NCBI GenBank assembly: GCA_963740255.1
Contig: CAVUDO010000002.1
Span: forward strand, 1,860,001-1,924,000
Length of the DNA stretch: 64,000 nt
Direction of reading: 5' to 3'
Source of the DNA: CAVUDO01 sp963740255
GTDB lineage: Bacteria; Actinomycetota; Actinomycetes; Mycobacteriales; Cryptosporangiaceae
Position numbers and translations under genes: made by a program. Shown piece by piece: positions 36,198 to 45,674 of the stretch. Positions within the stretch are counted from its first letter, which is position 1. Each line of letters begins with the position of its first letter. The notes below the pieces were generated by a model. That model was not told the origin of the DNA and made no database searches. It saw only the letters and a program-made list of their open reading frames with translations.

Positions 36198-37784
36198 TCA
36201 CCGGCTGTGGTAGTTGGGTGCCTCGACGGTCATGTGGATGTCGTGCGGGTGGCTCTCCTTCAGGCCCGCGGTGGTGATCCGGACGAACCGGCCGCGCTGC
36301 TGCAGCTCCGGGATCGTCCGCGCCCCCACGTACCCCATCGACGCCCGCAGGCCCCCGACGAGCTGGTGGGCGACGGCGGCGAGCGGGCCGCGGTAGGGCA
36401 CCTGGCCCTCGATGCCTTCGGGGACGAGCTTGTCGTCGGAGAGCACGTCGTCCTGGAAGTAGCGGTCGCGGGAGTACGAGCGTGCCTGCCCGCGGGACTG
36501 CATCGCGGCCAGCGACCCCATGCCGCGGTAGGACTTGAACTGCTTGCCGTTGATGAACAGCAGCTCGCCGGGGCTCTCCTCGACGCCGGCCAGCAGCGAG
36601 CCGAGCATCACGGTGTCGGCACCGGCCACCAGGGCCTTGGCGATGTCGCCGGAGAACTGGAGCCCGCCGTCGCCGATCACCGGGACGCCGGCCGGACGGG
36701 CCGCCAGCGCGGCCTGGTAGATCGCACTGACCTGCGGCACGCCCACACCGGCCACCACCCGGGTGGTGCAGATCGAGCCCGGCCCCACCCCGACCTTGAT
36801 GCCGTCGGCGCCGGCGTCCACCAGCGCCTGGGCGCCCTCGCGCGTCGCGACGTTGCCGCCCACGACGTCCACGCCGGACACGTCGTGCGACAGCCGGCGC
36901 ACCATCTCGAGCACCCCGCGCGAATGTCCGTGCGCGGTGTCGACCACCAGGATGTCGCAGCCCGCGTCCACCAGCGACCGGGCGCGCTTGTAGGCGTCCT
37001 CACCGACCCCCACTGCCGCGGCGACCACCAGCCGGCCGCCGCCGTCCTTGGTCGAGAGCGGGTACTGGTCGCGTTTGACGAAGTCCTTGACGGTGATCAG
37101 GCCGCGCAGCCGGCCGGCGTCGTCCACCAGCGGAAGCTTCTCCACCTTGTTGGCGCGCAGCAGCCGCAGTGCGGTGTCGGCGTCGACCCCCACCGGCGCC
37201 GTGATCAGCGGCATCGGCGTCATCACCTCGCGGACCGGCCGGGAGGAGTCGGTCTCGAACCGCATGTCGCGGTTGGTCACGATGCCCACCAGCACGCCGA
37301 CCGGGTCGACGACCGGCAGCCCGGAGATCCGGTACTGCCCGCACATCGCGTCCACGTCGCGCAGGGTGTCCTCGGGCGAGCAGGTCACCGGGTGGGTGAT
37401 CATCCCGGCCTCGGACCGCTTCACCAGGTCGACCTGCTGTGCCTGGTCGTCGATCGGCATGTTGCGGTGCAGCACGCCGACGCCGCCCTGCCGGGCCATC
37501 GCGACCGCCATCCGCGCCTCGGTGACGGTGTCCATCGCGCTGGACAGCAGCGGGATGCGGACCGAGATGTGGCGGGTGAGGCGGCTGGTCGTGTCAGCCT
37601 CGCTCGGCACCACGTCGGACTCGGCCGGCAGCAGCAGGACGTCGTCATAGGTCAGGCCCTGGTAGGCGTACATCTCCGGCTGGCCGGGCGAGGACATCAC
37701 ACCATCCGATCGAAGCGCTGCTGACTCGTCGTCGCCGCTCGACGACGGCCGGTTGACCAGGTGGAACGGCAGGCTGGCAGGCAT
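36198..37784 (-). CDS. guaB: IMP dehydrogenase
   Basis: Up to 528 residues. GLTYDDVLLLPAESDV opens the barrel. Two CBS domains lie at about 130-250. The catalytic Cys is in GPGSICTTRVV, and the active-site flap YRGMGSLAAM is present. It oxidises IMP to XMP, upstream of GuaA. The N-terminus is uncertain: a second ATG at 37697 gives 13 residues before GLTYDD, closer to relatives, while the ATG at 37784 adds 29 residues; neither has a strong ribosome-binding site. Confidence 0.94.
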   Translation of the reverse strand: MPASLPFHLVNRPSSSGDDESAALRSDGVMSSPGQPEMYAYQGLTYDDVLLLPAESDVVPSEADTTSRLTRHISVRIPLLSSAMDTVTEARMAVAMARQGGVGVLHRNMPIDDQAQQVDLVKRSEAGMITHPVTCSPEDTLRDVDAMCGQYRISGLPVVDPVGVLVGIVTNRDMRFETDSSRPVREVMTPMPLITAPVGVDADTALRLLRANKVEKLPLVDDAGRLRGLITVKDFVKRDQYPLSTKDGGGRLVVAAAVGVGEDAYKRARSLVDAGCDILVVDTAHGHSRGVLEMVRRLSHDVSGVDVVGGNVATREGAQALVDAGADGIKVGVGPGSICTTRVVAGVGVPQVSAIYQAALAARPAGVPVIGDGGLQFSGDIAKALVAGADTVMLGSLLAGVEESPGELLFINGKQFKSYRGMGSLAAMQSRGQARSYSRDRYFQDDVLSDDKLVPEGIEGQVPYRGPLAAVAHQLVGGLRASMGYVGARTIPELQQRGRFVRITTAGLKESHPHDIHMTVEAPNYHSR

Positions 37785-37921
37785 CTGCCTGGTAGGCCCA
37801 TCCTAGGCGGTCGCCCGGGAGCGCGGGTTCCGGCAACGCCGTGGACGCCGGCGCCCGAACCGGGAGGGATTCCCACCGCGGGGGGAAGGCGGCTGTGAGC
37901 CGGCCAGGATACCGTGGGGGT

Positions 37922-38329
37922 GTGGACGAACCCCTCGACCCGTTCGCCGGCGATCCCGCCGACCCGACCTCCGCCCTGGAGGCCGAGTTCGGCGAGCCCG
38001 GGGGCACGACGGAGCCACTCGCCGGCGAGGAGCGCCAGGACGTCCTCGACGACCTGGCCGACCTCGACGTCTACGAGACCCTGCTGGCCGCGCGCGGCAT
38101 CCGGGGCCTTGTCGTCGACTGCGAGGACTGCGGTGTCCCCCACTTCTTCGCGTGGGACCTGCTGCGGGCCAACCTCCACCACCTGCTGCACGCCGGACGG
38201 ACCAGGGTGCACGAGCCGGCGTTCGATCCCGACCCGGCCGACTACGTGACCTGGGAGTACGCGCGCGGCTACGCCGACGGCACGCAGGACGCGCTCGAGG
38301 ACGAGACCAAGGACACCGGGGACGCCTGA
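37922..38329 (+). CDS. DUF5319 family protein
   Basis: A 135-residue acidic protein starting at a GTG, divergent from guaB. VDEPLDPFAGDPADP and VDCEDCGVPHFFAWDLLRAN, with its CxxC, are the conserved parts of this actinobacterial family that regularly sits beside sigD and guaB. Function unknown. Confidence 0.85.
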   Translation: MDEPLDPFAGDPADPTSALEAEFGEPGGTTEPLAGEERQDVLDDLADLDVYETLLAARGIRGLVVDCEDCGVPHFFAWDLLRANLHHLLHAGRTRVHEPAFDPDPADYVTWEYARGYADGTQDALEDETKDTGDA

Positions 38330-38378
38330 CCGGCGGCCCGGTGTCACCGATCGGCGCTCTGTAGGTCGCGGTCGGCCG

Positions 38379-39263
38379 CTATCCGATGGGGGCCGGCTCT
38401 TGGCTGGCCTCCGCCCCCGGCGGCTCCGAGCTCGCGTCCGGGCTCGGCGGCGGGTCGGCAGGGGTGGGCGGAGGCTCGACCGGGCTCGGGTCGGGAGCCG
38501 GCGAGGTCGTCGGGTCGGCCGGCGGGACGGTCGGCGCGGGATCGGGGCTCACCGGCGTGAGCGGATCTTCGGCGATCTCCTGCTGCACGAGCGCGGCCTG
38601 CGCCTTGAGCTCGTCCCTCCCGTCGCGCGGGCGCACCTTCTCGGTGTCGGCCATCGCGTCCCGGAGCAGGGCGGCGGCGCGGGCGGTGTCGTTGCGGGAG
38701 GCCGCCAACCGCGCCTCGCGGAGCGTCGACCGCACCTCGTCGCGGGCTTCCAGCGACTCGGCCCGCTCCGCGTAGACCACCTTCGTGATCGGCCACAGCG
38801 CATCCCCAGGCTCCGCTGTGGCCGCCGCGGCCACTCCGCCACCCGCGCTCGCCGCCACCACTCCGGCAGCGACCGCCACCATCGTGGCCAGCCGCCGCCG
38901 GGCACCGAGAGAACGGCGCCGGTCGGCCAGCGCCGTCACCGCGAGATCGCCGTCGCCGGGCCCGTCGTCCGGCACATCACCAGGGACGTCGTCCGCGGTA
39001 CCGGCGGCCGGCTCGAACGACACGACGCTGCCGTTGACCGGCGCGGGGTCGACCGCGGCCGGGTCGACCGCGGCCGGCGTGCCCACGACGGCGAGCGTGA
39101 CGGTGGCGTCGTCGAGCACCGACACGTCGAGATCGCTGCGCCAGGCGAGCAACAGCTGTGCCGTCGGGTCGGCCTCGTACCCGTCGGGGAACTCGCCCCT
39201 GGCCAGCGCGTCGAGCAGCGCGTCGTCCCGGAACAGGGCCTCGGAGTCGAAGGGCCGCGTCAT
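38379..39263 (-). CDS. rsdA: anti-sigma-D factor, RsdA-like
   Basis: 294 residues: a cytosolic N-terminus (FDSEALFRDDALLDALARGE, the probable SigD-binding helix), one transmembrane helix at about 120-145, a helical stretch, and a Pro-rich extracytoplasmic tail. The ATG overlaps the sigD stop by ATGA. RsdA in mycobacteria inhibits SigD until proteolysed; assignment here rests on position and topology. Confidence 0.8.
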   Translation of the reverse strand: MTRPFDSEALFRDDALLDALARGEFPDGYEADPTAQLLLAWRSDLDVSVLDDATVTLAVVGTPAAVDPAAVDPAPVNGSVVSFEPAAGTADDVPGDVPDDGPGDGDLAVTALADRRRSLGARRRLATMVAVAAGVVAASAGGGVAAAATAEPGDALWPITKVVYAERAESLEARDEVRSTLREARLAASRNDTARAAALLRDAMADTEKVRPRDGRDELKAQAALVQQEIAEDPLTPVSPDPAPTVPPADPTTSPAPDPSPVEPPPTPADPPPSPDASSEPPGAEASQEPAPIG

Positions 39264-39841
39264 GCCGGCACCTCCAGCGTGGCCCGCTGCCGCAGCCGGG
39301 CCAGCGCGCGGTGCTGGGTCACCCGCACCGCGCCCGGGGTCATCCCGAGCACCTGGCCGGTCTCCTCGGCGGAGAGTCCCACCGCCACCCGGAGCACGAG
39401 CACATCGCGATGGGCCTCCGGCAGCGCCTGCAGCAGTCCGTGGACCTGGCGGGCGGCGTCGGCGGCCAGCGCCTGTTCCTCCGGGCCGCGGGAGCGGTCC
39501 TCGACGTCGGGCATGGTGTCGACGACCTGGCTCAGATCGCGGGAGGCGCTGCGGTGGGCGTCGCTGACCTTGTGCGACGCGATGCCGAAGACGAACGCGG
39601 TGAAGGGGCGTCCGAGATCCCGGTAACGGGGCAGCGCGTTCAACACTGCGAGACACACCTCCTGCGCAACGTCGTCGGCTGTGGTGAAGGCACCGCCGCC
39701 GGTCCTCCCGAGGCGCGCGCGACAGTACCGCACGACCATCGGACGAATTCTGGCGAGCAGCTCAGCCGTGGATTCGGGGTCACCCTGAGCAGCACGCGCC
39801 GCGATCTCGTTCAACTCGCGATCCGCGTCCTGCCCTGTCAT
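39260..39841 (-). CDS. sigD: RNA polymerase sigma factor SigD
   Basis: 193 residues from the ATG at 39841 (GGAG nearby). Region 2 is TTADDVAQEVCLAVLNALPRY and region 4 is LPEAHRDVLVLRVAVGLSAE with the GMTPGAVRVTQHRALARLR helix-turn-helix. Placed between rsdA and the TPR-like gene in the same arrangement as mycobacterial sigD. Translationally coupled to rsdA. Confidence 0.9.
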   Translation of the reverse strand: MTGQDADRELNEIAARAAQGDPESTAELLARIRPMVVRYCRARLGRTGGGAFTTADDVAQEVCLAVLNALPRYRDLGRPFTAFVFGIASHKVSDAHRSASRDLSQVVDTMPDVEDRSRGPEEQALAADAARQVHGLLQALPEAHRDVLVLRVAVGLSAEETGQVLGMTPGAVRVTQHRALARLRQRATLEVPA

Positions 39842-39975
39842 CGGTTCTCCGCCGGTTGTCGTTACGACATCGTCGGGCCACGCGGTTCTGAACGCGGTGG
39901 GGCCACGAGGAACGACCGTACCCGCGCGCCCTGCTCGGAGGAACTGGAGAAACCTGCCGTCGCGCTCGTGTGATC

Positions 39976-40977
39976 CTAAACCGACCCCTGTTCCTGAACA
40001 ATGGCCGCAATATCTTCGCGAAACAGCCATCTGTCACGGTCATCTTCCGACAGCCCGACCGCTATCGCCCGAACAGTGTCCGCAGCCCGACTCCGACGGA
40101 CCGCCGCGGCCGCGGGATCGCCGGCCAGTTCGGCGCGATCGGCCCGCAACGCGGCGGCCACCCACAGCAGCGGCAGGGCGCCGACCCGCTCCGCGTGCTG
40201 TTCTGCCTCCGCCAGCGTGCTGTCGGCGGCGTCGCCGTGGCTGGCCGGTTCGGCGAGGGTGTCCGGTGCCGGCGTCACCCCCGTCCCGTCACGGTGGGCG
40301 ACGTGGTGGGAGGCACCGAGGAACAGCAGGCACTTCGCGACGTGTCTCGGCGCGCTGACCGCCCGCGCGTCGGTCAGGGCCGCCGCGGCCGCGGCGACGG
40401 CCGAACCCGGGTCGCCGGTGAGCAGGGCGATCTCGGTGGCCACCCAGCCGCGCCGGACTCGGTGCCGCCATCCGGTCGGCCCGCCGGGGACCAGCGGCGC
40501 GGTGGCGCCGAGCCGGTGCGCGGCGGCCGCGGCGTCGCCCAGGCCCACGGCGTCCGCGGCCAAGCCGAGCAGGGCATCGAACACCGCGTCGGGATCGCCG
40601 GCCGCGGTGCGCAGCGCCCGTTCGTCCAGAGCGAGGGCGTCGGCGTGGCGGCCGAGCTGCCGGCGGTGACTGGCCAGGGTCGAGGCCGCCAGCGACCGGT
40701 ACGGCCCCGCCCCCTCGGCCTCGACCAGCGGCCGGAGAGAGGCGGAGGCCGCTCCGAACGCGCCCACGGCCCCGCTGGCCACACCGAGCAGCCACTGGAC
40801 GGCCACGGACGGCGGATCCTCGGCGCGCAGCGAAGTACCCGCGCGCGGGGGTGAACCGTAGAGCAGGTCCGCTGCGAACGCATGTCGACGATGCCTGCCG
40901 CCGATCGCCTCGCGGTCGAGGTCAGGCGGCGGAGCGATGCCGGTGGCCACCGGCGTCACACCGCCCGCGGGCGACAT
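39976..40977 (-). CDS. Ala-rich helical repeat protein (TPR-like) between whiB and sigD
   Basis: About 333 residues, almost entirely Ala-rich amphipathic helices arranged like tetratricopeptide repeats. No catalytic motif. A conserved but uncharacterised gene occupies this slot between whiB and sigD in actinobacteria. The ATG at 40977 is preferred to one at 41007; neither is decisive. Divergent from whiB. Confidence 0.7.
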   Translation of the reverse strand: MSPAGGVTPVATGIAPPPDLDREAIGGRHRRHAFAADLLYGSPPRAGTSLRAEDPPSVAVQWLLGVASGAVGAFGAASASLRPLVEAEGAGPYRSLAASTLASHRRQLGRHADALALDERALRTAAGDPDAVFDALLGLAADAVGLGDAAAAAHRLGATAPLVPGGPTGWRHRVRRGWVATEIALLTGDPGSAVAAAAAALTDARAVSAPRHVAKCLLFLGASHHVAHRDGTGVTPAPDTLAEPASHGDAADSTLAEAEQHAERVGALPLLWVAAALRADRAELAGDPAAAAVRRSRAADTVRAIAVGLSEDDRDRWLFREDIAAIVQEQGSV

Positions 40978-41036
40978 GCCGTGGCCGCCGGGTCGCCGGA
41001 ACCGCACCGACGAGCGAGCAGAACACAGGAGGACCC

Positions 41037-41435
41037 ATGGCCGACGTCCGCAGGCTTCCCGGCCCCAACACCGACCTGTGGGACTGGCAGATGCACGGCT
41101 CCTGCCGCGACCTCGACAGTGCGCTGTTCTTCCACCCCGAGGGCGAGCGCGGCCCGTCCCGGGAGCGGCGGGAGAACGAGGCCAAGGCCGTCTGTGCGGG
41201 GTGTGCGGTGGTCCGGGAGTGCCGGGCGCACGCGCTGGCCGTCCGTGAGCCGTACGGGGTGTGGGGTGGCCTGAGCGAGTCCGAGCGCAACCAGCTGCTC
41301 GCCGGCGGCGGGACGGACCTCGCGACCCCCCGCGCCACCGCGGCCGTCACCACATCCCGCTGCGGCGCACGGCTCACCGGGCCGCTCACCGGAGGCGCTA
41401 CCGAGCACGCGAGCCGGTACGACTACAGCGGCTAG
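41037..41435 (+). CDS. whiB: WhiB-family iron-sulfur transcription factor
   Basis: 132 residues with the four [4Fe-4S] ligands Cys23, Cys53, Cys56 and Cys62 and the GVWGG turn followed by a basic segment. The ATG follows AGGAGG at six bases. Position next to groEL/sigD corresponds to whiB3 of mycobacteria, but paralogue identity is not proven. Ends at a strong hairpin shared with groEL. Confidence 0.92.
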   Translation: MADVRRLPGPNTDLWDWQMHGSCRDLDSALFFHPEGERGPSRERRENEAKAVCAGCAVVRECRAHALAVREPYGVWGGLSESERNQLLAGGGTDLATPRATAAVTTSRCGARLTGPLTGGATEHASRYDYSG

Positions 41436-41470
41436 ACCCGACCGCCCGGCCGGGACGACCCGGGGACGGC

Positions 41471-41518
41471 CGCGGGGCACGGACGGGCAGCGCTCCGGCT
41501 GCCTGTCCGTGCCCCGCG
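41471..41518. terminator. bidirectional 21-bp hairpin between whiB and groEL
   Basis: Arms 41471-41491 and 41498-41518 pair over 21 bases with a single G-T wobble around the loop GCTCCG. It lies between the convergent whiB and groEL genes, 12 bases after the groEL stop on the minus strand. Confidence 0.8.
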
Positions 41519-41530
41519 GAACCCCTGCCG

Positions 41531-43180
41531 TCAGTAGCCCGGCCCGTGCGAGTGGCCGTGACCGCCACCGTGCGAGTGTCCGTGACCGTCCTCGGCCGGG
41601 AGCTGGTCCTTCGGCTTGTCCACCACCAGGCTCTCGGTGGTGAGCAGCATGCCCACGATCGAGCCGGCGTTGATCACCGCGTGCCGGGTGACCTTCACCG
41701 GGTCGACGACGCCCTGGGCCAGCAGGTCGCCGTACTCGCCGGTGGCCGCGTTGAAGCCGCTGCCCGGTGGCATCTCGGCCACCCGGGACACCACCACGGA
41801 ACCCTCGAACCCCGCGTTGACGGCGATCCGGCGCAACGGCTCGCTCAGGGCGGCACGCACGATGCGGACGCCGGTGGCCTCGTCGCCGGTGCGCCCCAGG
41901 TCGCCGTCCAGCGCCGGGACCACGTGCACCAGCGCGGTGCCGCCGCCGGGCACGATGCCCTCCTGCACCGCGGCCTTGGTGGCCGAGATGGCGTCCTCCA
42001 GGCGGTGCTTCTTCTCCTTGAGCTCCACCTCGGTGGCCGCGCCGACCCGGATGATGCTGACGCCGCCGGCGAGCTTGGCGAGGCGCTCCTGCAGCTTCTC
42101 GCGGTCCCAGTCGGTGTCGGCCTTCTCGATCGCCGTCTTCACCTGGGCGATCCGCTCGGCCAGCTGCTCGCCGTCCCCGCCGCCGTCGACGACCGTGGTG
42201 GCCTCCTTGGTGACGGTCACCCGGCGGGCGGTGCCGAGCACCTCGGGGCCGACCTGGTCGAGCTTGAGGCCGACGTCGGGCGACACGACCTGGGCGCCGG
42301 TGAGGACCGCCATGTCCTGCAGCATCGCCGTCCGGCGGTCGCCGAAACCGGGCGCCTTCACGGCGACCACCGTCAGCGTCTTGCGGATCGCGTTCACGAC
42401 CAGCGTCGACAGCGCCTCCCCGTCGACGTCCTCGGCCACGACCAGCAGCGGCTTCTTGCTCTGCGCGACCTGCTCGAGCAGCGGCAGCAGGTCGGCGATG
42501 GCCGAGATCTTCTGGCTGGTGATGAGGATGCGGGCGTCCTCGAGCACGGCCTCCATGGCCTCGGGGTCGGTGACGAAGTAGGGCGAGATGTAGCCCTTGT
42601 CGAACTGCAGGCCCTCGGTGACCTCCAGCTCGGTGTCCATCGTCGAGGACTCCTCGACCGTGATCACCCCGTCCGCGCCGACGGCGTCCATGGCCTCGGC
42701 GATCAGCTCGCCGATCGTCGGGTCCTGGGCGGAGATCGTGGCGACCTCGGCGATGGACTGCTTGGACTCCACCGGGGTGGCCCGTTCGAGCAGGGCGGCG
42801 TCGACGGCGTCGACGGCGGCCGAGATGCCGCGCTGGATGCTGATCGGGTCGGCACCGGCGGCCACGTTCTTCAGGCCGTGGCGCATCATCGCCTGGGCCA
42901 GCACGGTGGCGGTGGTGGTGCCGTCGCCGGCGACGTCGTTGGTCTTGGTGGCGACCTCCTTGGCCAGCTGCGCGCCGAGGTTCTCGTACGGGTCGGAGAG
43001 CGCCACCTCCCGGGCGACGGTCACGCCGTCGTTGGTGATGGTGGGCGCGCCGAACTCCTTGGCGATCACGACGTTGCGCCCGCGCGGGCCGAGGGTGACC
43101 TTGACCACGTCGGCCAGGGCGTTCACGCCGCGTTCGAGGCCTCCCCGGGCCTCCTCGGAGAAGCTGATGATCTTCGCCAT
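41531..43180 (-). CDS. groEL: 60-kDa chaperonin with His-rich tail
   Basis: 549 residues. VTLGPRGRNVV, the ATP-binding GDGTTTATVLAQ near residue 86, and the conserved GGG motifs are intact. The C-terminus (GHGHSHGGGHGHSHGPGY) is His/Gly-rich instead of the Gly-Met repeat, as in actinobacterial GroEL1. The ATG at 43180 gives MAKIISFSE. Downstream of groES, under the CIRCE elements. Confidence 0.96.
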   Translation of the reverse strand: MAKIISFSEEARGGLERGVNALADVVKVTLGPRGRNVVIAKEFGAPTITNDGVTVAREVALSDPYENLGAQLAKEVATKTNDVAGDGTTTATVLAQAMMRHGLKNVAAGADPISIQRGISAAVDAVDAALLERATPVESKQSIAEVATISAQDPTIGELIAEAMDAVGADGVITVEESSTMDTELEVTEGLQFDKGYISPYFVTDPEAMEAVLEDARILITSQKISAIADLLPLLEQVAQSKKPLLVVAEDVDGEALSTLVVNAIRKTLTVVAVKAPGFGDRRTAMLQDMAVLTGAQVVSPDVGLKLDQVGPEVLGTARRVTVTKEATTVVDGGGDGEQLAERIAQVKTAIEKADTDWDREKLQERLAKLAGGVSIIRVGAATEVELKEKKHRLEDAISATKAAVQEGIVPGGGTALVHVVPALDGDLGRTGDEATGVRIVRAALSEPLRRIAVNAGFEGSVVVSRVAEMPPGSGFNAATGEYGDLLAQGVVDPVKVTRHAVINAGSIVGMLLTTESLVVDKPKDQLPAEDGHGHSHGGGHGHSHGPGY

Positions 43181-43281
43181 CTTTGTTCCGGTTCCCTTCA
43201 CGCCGACCGCCCCGGAAGCCGTAGCCGGCTCCGGGGCGGTGCGGTCACCTGTGTGGCTTGGAACGTCCGCGAGGGACGGTC

Positions 43282-43590
43282 TTACTTCTCCACGACGGCG
43301 AGGACGTCGCGCGCCGAGAGCAGGAGGTACTCCTCGCCGGCGTACTTGACCTCGGTGCCGCCGTACTTCGAGTAGATGACGACGTCGCCGACCGTGACGT
43401 CGACAGGGACGCGGTTGCCCTTGTCGTCGATGCGGCCGGGGCCCACCGCGAGGACAGTGCCCTCCTGCGGCTTCTCCTTGGCGGTGTCGGGAATGACGAT
43501 GCCCGAGGCAGTCGTGGTCTCGACCTCATTGGCCTGTACCAGGATGCGGTCCTCGAGCGGCTTGATGGTGACCTTCGTAGCGGTCGTCAC
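43282..43590 (-). CDS. groES: 10-kDa co-chaperonin
   Basis: 102 residues. KPLEDRILVQANEVETTTASG contains the mobile loop. The GTG start is preceded by GGAAGGA. GroES caps the GroEL ring. It is the first gene of groES-groEL; two CIRCE operators lie upstream. Confidence 0.96.
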   Translation of the reverse strand: MTTATKVTIKPLEDRILVQANEVETTTASGIVIPDTAKEKPQEGTVLAVGPGRIDDKGNRVPVDVTVGDVVIYSKYGGTEVKYAGEEYLLLSARDVLAVVEK

Positions 43591-43680
43591 GTGCGGTCCT
43601 TCCCCTCCGTGGGGCATACATAACGGTCCACCGGGCGGCCCGCCGTCGCGGGGTCGGGCTGCTTTCGTGGGTGACGCGAA

Positions 43681-43707
43681 TTGGCACACTCGACAGGCGA
43701 GTGCTAA
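43681..43707 (-). promoter_or_regulatory. CIRCE element 1 (HrcA operator)
   Basis: TTGGCACAC - nine bases - GAGTGCTAA, matching the CIRCE consensus TTAGCACTC-N9-GAGTGCTAA with a perfect right arm and two mismatches in the left. It lies 91-117 bases upstream of the groES start. Confidence 0.8.
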
Positions 43708-43728
43708 GCCCGAACAGTATGCAAGGAG

Positions 43729-43755
43729 TTGGCACTCCGTCAAGACGAGTGCCAG
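43729..43755 (-). promoter_or_regulatory. CIRCE element 2 (HrcA operator)
   Basis: TTGGCACTC - nine bases - GAGTGCCAG, a near-perfect inverted repeat one substitution per arm from consensus. It is 21 bases from element 1, so the groES promoter is likely bracketed by two HrcA sites. Confidence 0.85.
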
Positions 43756-43966
43756 CCGGCAACCCGTCCCGGCCGCCCGCCCGGCCGCCGACGGGCTCCC
43801 GTCGCGGGGTGACCGGCGAGACCGGAGGGGTGGGAGTGACAAGACTTCACGATCTGATCACGATCAGGGCCTACCGGCCGGCCGGGCGACGGACCAGACT
43901 GGGAGCCGCACGCGGGGGCGTCGCAGGCTGCGGCAGCGCGCCGCCGCCAGGGTGGAGGTCAGAGCG

Positions 43967-44182
43967 ATGCAGGCACAGATCGGCGACCGGGTTCACGTGC
44001 ACAGCTACAGCGGGAGCGTGCAGTGGGGTGAGGTCCTCGAGGTCCGCGGCTCCGACGGGCAGCCGCCCTACCTTCTGGCCTTCGACGACGGCCACCAGGG
44101 CCTGATCTTCCCGGCCCCGGACGCGGTGGTCGAGCACACCGAACTGGCCCCCGATCCCGTCCGGCGCCCGCCCGCGCGCTGA
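43967..44182 (+). CDS. DUF1918 family small protein
   Basis: 71 residues starting at an ATG preceded by GGTGGAGG. IGDRVHVHSYSGSVQWGEV and DDGHQGLIFPAPDAVV match the SH3-like DUF1918 family, common as small single-domain actinobacterial proteins. Function unknown. Confidence 0.85.
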   Translation: MQAQIGDRVHVHSYSGSVQWGEVLEVRGSDGQPPYLLAFDDGHQGLIFPAPDAVVEHTELAPDPVRRPPAR

Positions 44183-44365
44183 GGTCCCGCGGGCCCGCCG
44201 CGGCCCGGAGTGCGGCTCGGCATTGCCGTCCGGAGTGCGGCTCGGCTTTGCGGCCCGGCGCCAGGGTTCCGGGCCTCCGCCGTGGGCTCGCGCTCGGGCC
44301 ACCGCCCGCCTGCCGCCCCGCTTCGGCCGCCGCAGCGGTTCCGTCGGTGGTGTGACACTGCCGCT

Positions 44366-45583
44366 GTGGAAATCGAGCAGCTCGCCGGCCTGCTGACCCC
44401 GGACGGTGCCGCCGTCCTCGCCGCGGTGGCCGCGGCCCCCGAGCCCGAGCCGCTCGCCGTCTCGACCCGGCTCCGCTCCGCCGGCCACGACCCGGTCCTG
44501 GTCACCGCCGCATTGACCCAGATACGCCTGCGCCGGCGGGCGGTCACGAAGTTCGGTCCGGACGCCGACCGGATGTACTTCACCGTGGCGGGCCTGGAGC
44601 AGGCCACCCGGGCCGCCGTGGCCGCCCGGCGGGCCGACCGCTTCGCCCGGTCGGGTGCCGCCGCGCTGGTGGACCTCGGCTGCGGGATCGGTGCCGACCT
44701 GGTCGCGGCGGCCCGGGCCGGCCTGCGGGTGACCGGCGTGGAGCGGGACCCGTGCACTGCCGCGGTCGCCACCGCGAACGTCGCCGCGCTCGGACTGTCC
44801 GACCTGGCGCGGGTGGTGTGCGCCGACGCGACCGGGTTCGACCTGGCCGGGTTCGACGCGGCGTTCTGCGACCCGGCTCGCCGCTCGGACGGCCGGCGGG
44901 TGTTCGACCCGGACGCCTACGCGCCGCCGTGGTCGTTCCTGCTCTCGGTGGCCGCCCGGGTGCCGGCGTGCGCGGTGAAGGCGGCGCCGGGCCTCGACCA
45001 CGACCGCGTTCCGGACGGGGCGGAGGCCGAGTGGGTGTCCGAGGGCGGCGGGGTGGTGGAGGCCGGCCTGTGGTTCGGGCCGCTGGCCTCGGCGCGACAC
45101 CGGGCGACGGTGCTGCCGGCGGGGGCGTCGGGCCGGCCGGCCGGCGAGTGGCCCGAGGCGCCGTCGCTGGAGGGGTCGGGCCGCGCGGTCGCGGACGTCG
45201 GGCCGGTGCGGCGGTACCTCTACGACCCGGACGGCGCGGTGGTCCGGGCCCACCTGGTCGCCGAGCTCGCGACCGCACTGGACGCCTCCCTGGTCGACCC
45301 CGCCATCGCCTACCTGTCCGCCGACGCTCTCACTGCGACGCCGTTCGCCCGGGCGTACGAGGTGGAGGAGGTGCTGCCGTTCTCGGTGAAACGGCTGCGG
45401 GCGGCGCTGGCCGGGCGCGGGGTGGGACGGGTCGAGATCAAGAAGCGCGGCTCGGCCGTGACCCCGGAAGTGCTGCGGCCCCAGTTGCGGCTCGCCGGCC
45501 CGCACGCAGCGACGGTCGTGCTGACCCGGGTCGCCGGCGCGCCGGCCGCCCTGCTCTGCCAGCCGGTGCGCGGCACGTCCTGA
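44366..45583 (+). CDS. SAM-dependent methyltransferase with THUMP-like domain
   Basis: 405 residues from a GTG. The Rossmann core has LVDLGCGIGADL (motif I) near residue 99, GVERDP (motif II) and DAAFCDPARRSDGRR at the motif IV position. The C-terminal part (FSVKRLRAALAGRGVGRVEIKKRG) is the THUMP-like region of this family. Probably an RNA methyltransferase; substrate unknown. Confidence 0.8.
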   Translation: MEIEQLAGLLTPDGAAVLAAVAAAPEPEPLAVSTRLRSAGHDPVLVTAALTQIRLRRRAVTKFGPDADRMYFTVAGLEQATRAAVAARRADRFARSGAAALVDLGCGIGADLVAAARAGLRVTGVERDPCTAAVATANVAALGLSDLARVVCADATGFDLAGFDAAFCDPARRSDGRRVFDPDAYAPPWSFLLSVAARVPACAVKAAPGLDHDRVPDGAEAEWVSEGGGVVEAGLWFGPLASARHRATVLPAGASGRPAGEWPEAPSLEGSGRAVADVGPVRRYLYDPDGAVVRAHLVAELATALDASLVDPAIAYLSADALTATPFARAYEVEEVLPFSVKRLRAALAGRGVGRVEIKKRGSAVTPEVLRPQLRLAGPHAATVVLTRVAGAPAALLCQPVRGTS

Positions 45584-45674
45584 GCCTGCCTGCCCGTCCG
45601 GGCGGGCGCGATGCGCGGGCCGGCCCGTGGCGGGGTGCCGCTACCCTCGGGCGCCCACGACCAGGGTAGGAGCC

